The notes beneath the pieces were generated by a model, which was not told where the DNA came from, did no database searches, and was given only the letters and a program-made list of their open reading frames with translations. From NCBI GenBank assembly GCA_003999685.1, contig CP021220.1:3162001-3226000 (forward strand): a stretch of DNA of 64,000 nt, in the 5' to 3' direction. A program made the translations under genes and the position numbers. Positions 57,394-64,000 of this stretch are shown here, one piece after another (the stretch's first letter is position 1; each line of letters opens with the position of its first letter). The DNA comes from Taiwanofungus camphoratus (lineage: Eukaryota > Basidiomycota > Agaricomycetes > Polyporales > Taiwanofungaceae).

Positions 57394-59848
57394 GGTCGGC
57401 TGTGGGCCAGTACCTTATCTACACTACTGTGGAAGGTTAATCTAGCCTTCTTTATGCTAATGCCTCACGTCCGCAAATGCTGTGGAGTCTAACGCTCATT
57501 GGATTTCCGTGAAATTATCTTTGAGATGATTGAAAATAATAAATGGGTACGACTGGAATTCCGAATGATGATTGCGCTACATATAAATATGTGTACGGAG
57601 AATCAAATAGGAACCCGTGGCACAGTGGTAGCGCGTGAGATTCCAGTTGTGGAAATCCTCAAGGTCATCCGTTCAATCCGGGTCGGGTTCATGTGTTTTC
57701 CTCCTTGGAGCTGCTCATTTTGTTCAACAGCAGCTTCATTATGTAGCTCATGATACATTCACTAGAAGGGACACGATACTGTGTGAGACAGATTCAACAG
57801 GAACAATCTGTGCAGGATGAACCACAAGAGGCTTGTCCTTAGTAGATAGTTTCTTGTGAGAAACCTCCGTTTCCCGAGATGCTGATCAAAACAAGGTCAT
57901 GTAAATACTAAGCCACTACATGAAGGAACAGACTGATCATGTCTGCAGCGCCGTGAAGGACCTGGATAATACAAGACATTTAGTGTGGATGACAACCAGC
58001 GAAAGACACAGGAAGCTCTTCCGGCCAAAGGACTTGTCCAAAAACAGCTCCTGGCACAAAAAAATCAGTAATACCCTGCAGGTAGGGGATAATAAAGGCG
58101 CATACTATCGATCATAGTACCTGTAATTCTTAGCAAGCTAACAGGTAACCAAACGAGCGGGTCCCGTACGTACAGGCCATTCTTCTTCGTGTTGCATGAC
58201 AAACCCTGCATTCGACCTGGAACCAACGAACAGTCGACAGCATGCCTCGGGTTTATTCTTGATCGGCGTCCCTGAGTAAGGCATCATTGAGCAGGTGCAT
58301 CTCCTCCTACAATTTTGATGGGAGCATGCACTCTAAAGCCATAGCCAATGAGCCCCAACAAGAGGTAGAGTATATATCTGAGGCCGGGGCTCTCCGCAGG
58401 TCATAAACGCTAGGATCAGTCCACCTACTCAGTGAGACAAATCTGAATGGAGGTGCTCTCCGGAGTACACATTGCCTTCCATACCGAGGGAGATGCTCAT
58501 CAAAGATCAAGAAGCCTTGATAAATTGGTCATGAATATGCTTGACAGCCTAAGTATTTTATACCACGTAGCTAAAATTTCCGGCTCGTTCTGGTGTAGAA
58601 GCGTTCTTGCTTTTCCTGTGCAGATTTGGAGCGACGCAGCCAAAGCCACGTCAATCATAGCGAGAACGGTGGTACCGTGCTAAGCACAGAGCGGATGAAT
58701 GTCCGTATACAAGAACCTCTTGAGGCGCCGGTGCTGGTGCGAATCAGGTGCGAGTGAAAAAAATAAGTCGATGAGAGATTAGCGAACCACGGTTCGGTAT
58801 GACTGGGCATGGCAGATATTCAGAGATTACTTGCAGAATCCGAGAATGCGGGAGAATGGCAAAATATTGCTTTCCATATCTGCAAGCATTCCCGCCATAG
58901 CGCAGATGGACACAACATGGACCCACAGTTCTAAGAATGCATGAAATCCGAAATGGATATAGACAGCCGAGAAATTTTACCTATCGCTGTTAGCGAAACA
59001 AACAATGAGGCTTCTGAGATGAAATATATATCCGGAATCTCGTCACCGTAATTGAATGTTCAACCCTCTGGAAGATGAGAATGTGCCCACTGTTAAAGAG
59101 TAGTGAGCTTCGAATTAAACAGTCTGTCGCTAGAGTCATTTAGCTTGGTGCCGCTCATCATCAGCGTTCATTTTAATTCAATTGTTGTGAGGGTACAGGT
59201 CTGCGCGCGGCAACAGAAATTTGACTGTACCGTGACGTATCGCAGGGAAGACGCGCGAGGTTGGCGGGAGGGCCCGGAGACTTCCGACAATAATCTATTT
59301 GGCATTCGTACAGACTCACGAGGCAAGCGTGTTCTGGCGCGGTTTTTGACCTTTTCAGTGTCACCCGTTCTACCGCGAACGTAAGCGCGGCACACACTGC
59401 CCGTCGCGTAAGTATTCAAAATGTTCAGAATGAACAGACTAGCGAGATTGGATACTCGCCGAAACTCGCTACTCCGCTGGTTCTTTCTAGACGAGCTTAT
59501 TGCATTGAGACCGCTACGCTCGGAGCTTCATCCTGTGATGAGTGAATCAGCGCGATCACGAAAGGAAGCGGTCTCCCTTCGGACAATTAAGTAGCCTCGC
59601 AGATAGCAGTAGTCAATACTTGGTAGGTCTTCGCTTACGCGTACATCAGATTCAGCAGTCTGACAGAGCTGAACACAGAAAGAAAACTGCGCCCTTGAAA
59701 CCTGTGTTTTGCGGAGGAATCTGGCCCAGTTGTCGTGTAACAACTGTAAACTCATTGAGCACGTTACACACTTGCACTAACACTAGAAACGAGTGATGGG
59801 TAGTGTATAGGAACGAACGTCACGAAATCGACAGCACAACTGTACGCT
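57394..59848. other. Gene-poor stretch with one tRNA
   Basis: About 2.4 kb. Apart from the tRNA-like gene at 57611 I see only short unsupported frames. A minus-strand run near 58300-58400 can be read as a hydrophobic segment (LYLLLGLIGYGF), but no partner exons were found. Confidence 0.4.
57611..57691 (+). tRNA. tRNA-Trp (CCA) with a short intron, imperfect
   Basis: A perfect 7-bp acceptor stem (GAACCCG with CGGGTTC) and a T arm (ATCCG-TTCAATC-CGGGT, one G-U pair) frame a D arm GGCACAGTGGTAGCGC and an anticodon loop containing TTCCAG. The anticodon CCA (57643-57645) reads Trp. About 9 nt after position 37 are extra and would be the intron. The D stem has an A-C mismatch and the anticodon stem another one at its base next to the loop, so this may be a decaying copy. 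A short T run follows the gene. Confidence 0.65.
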
Positions 59849-62008
59849 TTACAGACGTGGAGGCTTCCGCATGGTACCTCCCTTTTCCAGCGCCCCTGGT
59901 GGTGTAGGTACTCCGTCATCTCGAATTACTTCCTTCGTAAGCATTATTCGTGTGCGTGAGATGGATGGCGTTTGCGTTGGCCGAGATCTATCGAATAGTG
60001 CGCATGGTAAGTGAGTTATAATGCATGGTCAAACAGACAAAATGAACGAAAATACCTTGTCATACGTGTTGACGAGGAATGATTTGGGCCCACACTGTCG
60101 AGAGGGATGACATCGACTGAATAGTCCGTGGTGGCATGTGACGATCCACCTTCTCTTAGACGACGCCGGACATTCAAGCTGTTGTAGATAATCAAGATAA
60201 GAAACCGAACCAAACGACTTCGGTACATACACCGCGAGTAAAGAATTGACATATACTGGATGTGCGTCCTGTAGTATCAGTGAACCTGGTCGAACTAGCA
60301 ACGAGATACTTACTTTTGCTTCCTGGAATGTGAAACACCATCCAAATCAAGGTACCGTTGTCATGAATAGTGCTGATATACTGTAAAGCGACAACATAAT
60401 AAGCATACGCAATTATCATGCTAAACGACTCACTGTAGCGAAATGACAGAGCTGCACAACACTATACGACCGACAAGAGGAGACATAATTACAACAAATC
60501 ATGATGAAACAGAGGATAGAGGTACTAACGAAGTGATTATGCCTCGGTGAATAGCATAAAGCATTAGCTTCGAGAGAAGGGTCTCAGTGCTGTCAAACAG
60601 AAGTATCAGGACTGCACACCCAAAGCATTCCATTGTCAAGAACTGACCGCTTGAATCCGGTCCCCTCCCCATACAATATCAGGCACAAACAAGTTGTGAT
60701 ATAGGCATCCGTGACAAAAGCAGTCACAGTTTGTATTGATGCTGGAATCTGTAAGCGATATTAACGATATATACCCATCGTATATTGTGTATACTTGCGC
60801 ACCGTTGCCGCGATGACTGCATTTGTGACCCCAGGATTCTGAGAGCTACAAAATTGTCTATCAGCATGTGCTATTGTACATCCTAGAGGCTGACTCACAT
60901 AAAGTATACAGTGGCTGATAACGTAAGTGACTGAGTCTCACAAATATATGACATGGATTGTTGAAATTTACGAACCGGTGCCGCCAGCTATAAGGATCGA
61001 CTTTTAGCGCATAATTTATTATAGCTTGAGACCTAAAATGACATACCGAATGACATTGTAGACAGCGCAATCTAAGATAGGAGGTCGGCTGATGTAATTT
61101 TCTATTCAATGAACAAACGTACCGCAGCGGTGCTTAGGAGTAGTTGGAACCACCTCCCCGCGAGCACTAGCCATCAGTCAGTCAATTGAGTCCCTATCTC
61201 GGCGCAGTCGGCGACTTACACCTCCAAATGGTATATATGTAATAGCTGATAATGCGAGTAGGAAGTGTATACCTGAATATATCAATACAAATGAAACATA
61301 CAGTTGTACTATCCAGACTGTCAATGACTGATAGATGTCAGAGATTTGTCAAAAAAAGCTCATTGAACGCACTCACGGCCAGAAAAAATTCAGCCTGTAT
61401 CCGATAATTGGTGAAACGATGTACAGCACGACGAAATCGGAATTATCTTACTGTGAAAGTGCTGTATAATTCTGGCACGTGAGAACGCTGCAAAAACATA
61501 TTCCCTTGAAAGCACTTGCCTTTGGAATATCTCGAGAGCGGCAATATCGGCATGATGAGGAACAGTATAATGCCAGAGAAACTGAGTACATAGACAGGTT
61601 AATCTCTGAGTGTGAAACCAGAGTAATAAATGTATTACCGCTATATCTAGTCCTGTTCTTGAGGTATCGAGGAGCCTGATGAATCATTTTATAAGAAATT
61701 GGCACAAGGAATTACACTATGAATATATTGCGAACCATAAGGCTCCAACCTGCGAGGATGAAAAATGGAGCAATGGAACAATGCTTGAGAGCTTGCTACA
61801 CACCAAGGTTTTCAAAAAAATTGTGTCTTTGGGATACTCTTGAATATAGAACATCGTTTGAGCACATGAACATCCGTAAAGCCTACACCATGTTCTTGTC
61901 AACTGTGCTCGAGTATCGCCGATGTATATGGACGTACACCACAGCGAACAGCACGCCGACTAGGACGCACCCCATGGTATTGTCGAGGTGAATGTTAAGC
62001 CCAGTCAT
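59849..62008 (-). CDS. DUF6534-type seven-helix membrane protein
   Basis: The family is expanded in Agaricomycetes; function unknown. The coding sequence is broken into many very short exons. Those I can support, in order: N-terminus at 62008 with context GCCACC (MTGLNIHLDNTMGCVLVGVL), then LYGCSCAQTMFYIQEYPKDT (from 61882), VGALW joined to LLDTSRTGLDIA, FLWHYTVPHHADIAALEIF, AEFFLA, SLTVWIVQLYYIYTIW, later SQNPGVTNAVIAAT, IPASIQTVTAFVTDAYITTC, STETLLSKLMLYAIHRGI, VVQLCHFAT, YISTIHDNGTLIWMVFHIPG, IYVNSLLAVLNVRRRLREGG, and a basic C-terminal tail ending at 59849. The exons between about 61200 and 60950 could not be joined with certainty. Whether the gene is intact is therefore open. Confidence 0.72.
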
Positions 62009-62257
62009 GGTGGCATCGAGCAAGCAAACTGTCTGTGGCCCTCACATTAAGTAAGAGTAGACAGAGTCACAGTCGTCAAGACTTTCTTCTGGATGACCCA
62101 GGCAGGGTCGTACTCCGCCCAGCCCTCTGTCTGTGTATGGATAAAAGTTTCTGCTCTTCACTCTAGTCCTAATTTAGAAACAGCCGACGACGGTACCTTG
62201 GCGCTGATCGATGCCGCTTGCATTATGGCAGTCCTCTACACGGCCAAAACGGGCTGG

Positions 62258-62285
62258 TACCGGAAAATCATAGGACGAAAAGGGT
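62258..62285 (+). repeat. Dispersed repeat, copy 1
   Basis: A 28-bp segment containing AAAATCATAGGACGAAAAGG recurs at 63696-63723 in the same orientation with one mismatch. Flanks differ, though both are followed within 100 bp by GC-rich sequence with a GGGGC or CCCCG core. Confidence 0.6.
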
Positions 62286-63695
62286 GGGAACGGTCAAAAT
62301 GGTGGCATGAATCGGGCCCACATAAGTCCCGTGTCTGTAATTTGGACACACGGTATCGGGCCAGGTCAGAGTCATCGGAACGGCCCCGTATCTCCAGTGT
62401 GGTTTCGGGGCGTTGAACGGGTCGATTCCAGGCCGTGAGAAGGCAAATGCGCCCAGATACTTCAGCCTGGCATGGCTGCTGCAGCCACGGCATTCATCAC
62501 ATGCTGAGCGTGCAATACCGAAGCAGTGCTTGTATGGCCCCCAATCAGCCCTCACTGCTGCCCGCTTCAGCCCGGGGATTACATCATGAGATCTGCAGCT
62601 CATTGTAACGGAAAAGCTAGCACCATTCGTTGCACCGTGGCACAACATAAATTGTAATAATCTCATAATAAAGTAGGCAGTAACGGCTTTTGTTATATTT
62701 GTTGATAGTACAGGCCATTTGCCAGTGGGGAAGTCAGAGTGAGCAGAAACAAATGTGATCTCCATGGCATGAATTTATTTTCCAATTTGTACAGTAGTAA
62801 TAAAATCAAAAGTCTTGTCGTGAACTTCAGTCTTTCCGTTACTGGTGAGCAGCCACTAAAACAAACATGCACAAATACAAGCACTTGTTCGATTCAAGTT
62901 CACCGTAACAGCGCAACAGCGATGTCTGGAATTCTGTCGCAATTCAGTCCATACATCCCAAGCATAATCTCTTGCTCTGACCTCTGGCAGGTTGGTGCTA
63001 TCCATTCCTTCTAATCTCTCTTGAACATCCTTTGAAGCTTCATCCAGTACTAGTGTTTTGACTTACTTACTACTCAACGCAGTTCACAAGGATGGTCACG
63101 CTCATGGAGTAACACGGGAGGAAGATTATCTCAAAATGTACGTCCAGTCTCTGCTTCGATGGCATTCAACTGACACACCATTATTTAGGTTCTTTACTGA
63201 AATTTTCCAGAACACTATTCTGCGTTGAATGATGCAGAGAGCCAGGCGTTGACAGTGGGTTGGCAGGTCGCAATTTAAGACCATTTCAGGTGGTCAATCC
63301 CTATCTTCACGGCTGAGCTCATCCACTGCCAGTGGCAGCATGTCGAACATCATTCCTGTATAATAATTACTGTCTGTTGTTTCATGCCATTATATGTTAA
63401 TTTCATCTACTGGATGCTACTGTTGTGCTTCCAATGCTGCAATGACCCTGGAAAAAGCCTGTAATGTCACGAGAAAGAGCACCAGTGCCGGTATATTGGT
63501 AGTAAATAATGTTGTAGCTGCCTCGACCCTCGGTCGATTTCCGGGACGCTGCAGTGCCATAACGGTATGCCAACCAGATGCTGGTTTCGGGCCTGCCTGC
63601 CTGCCCCGAAACGGGGCTGCATACGGGAAGTAACCGGCCTGTTTACATGTTACATCAACCATAATTTCAAGCACTACATAAGGGATTTACAAAAT

Positions 63696-63723
63696 TACCG
63701 TAAAATCATAGGACGAAAAGGGT
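63696..63723 (+). repeat. Dispersed repeat, copy 2
   Basis: Second copy of the 28-bp segment at 62258-62285; followed at about 63754 by an inverted pair (CGGGG-A-CCTC with GAGGCCCCG) that could form a hairpin. Confidence 0.6.
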
Positions 63724-64000
63724 AGTAATCATGACGGCTATGGGCCGTTACGGGGACCTCGCTCTGAGGCCCCGTTTCCATGCCGCAGAGTTCTGGCCGT
63801 GTACGTGAAATCCTTGACACAAAACTTATCTTCTATGTCTATAGTCGGTCTTGCCAGTTCTACTTTGCTGATGTTCAGCGATGTGACTGTTTATGTACCG
63901 AGCCCTGAGTCGGTGATCATCTTGATCCTGTCTCTAAGTTGAGAACACCTTTGTATGACCTATTATTTTAGTGGTCGAAAGACAATCGTAACAATGGCGC

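Larger units (their letters stand above)
62009..64000. other. Gene-free right end with repeat fragments
   Basis: About 2 kb without supported genes. Besides the duplicated 28-bp segment there are several GC-rich hairpin-like pieces sharing a GAAACGGGG core (for example near 63598 and 63755, and its complement near 62405). These look like fragments of a repetitive element, but no terminal repeats or transposase frame were found. Confidence 0.45.

Overview
The window is nuclear DNA of a filamentous basidiomycete, most likely an Agaricomycete. Nearly every gene is cut by GT-AG introns of about 45-65 nt. The gene content also points there: a FunK1 fungal-type kinase, a DUF6534-type seven-helix membrane protein, a BRCA2/Brh2 homologue and an adenylate-forming reductase. 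No close match to a named species can be claimed from the sequence alone. I rebuilt exon structures by hand from splice sites, reading phase and family motifs; for most genes the summed exon length is an exact multiple of three.

Layout. 0-11.5 kb: end of an AT-hook protein (+), PFA4-type DHHC palmitoyltransferase (-), a putative mitochondrial protein (+), a charged nuclear protein (-), FunK1 (-), and the snoRNP factor NAF1 (-). 11.6-24.4 kb: mitochondrial EF-Ts (+), alkaline ceramidase (-), tRNA-Cys and mitochondrial processing peptidase alpha (+), a 12-exon BRCA2/Brh2 gene (-) with MluI cell-cycle boxes in its promoter, and a taxilin carrying an internal SUMO-like domain (+). 24.7-39 kb: UDP-GlcNAc pyrophosphorylase (-), a gene-poor 2.8 kb gap, a GH5 exo-1,3-beta-glucanase (+), a Ser/Thr-rich membrane protein (+), a 100-residue membrane protein (-), riboflavin synthase (+) and type I myosin (+). 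39-57.4 kb: a disordered protein (-), the A-T-R reductase (-), a UCS-type myosin chaperone (-), TRM6 (+), an Mdm1-like sorting nexin (-) and an Oac1-like mitochondrial carrier (+). 57.4-64 kb is gene-poor: one imperfect tRNA-Trp, one heavily split DUF6534 gene and a dispersed repeat near the right end.

Most genes are unrelated housekeeping genes, often in divergent pairs with very short shared promoters (NAF1/EF-Ts, small membrane protein/riboflavin synthase, UCS/TRM6). Two functional links are visible. Type I myosin and a UCS chaperone lie within 15 kb of each other. Cell-wall and membrane supply is represented by UAP1, the exo-glucanase and PFA4 (in yeast, Pfa4 acts on chitin synthase 3). 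I found no CRISPR array, no intact transposon, and nothing I would call a new multi-gene system. The most novel-looking single items are the taxilin-SUMO fusion, the BRC-rich BRCA2 gene with its MCB promoter, GC-AG introns in conserved genes, and a myosin gene whose first coding exon is only the start codon.
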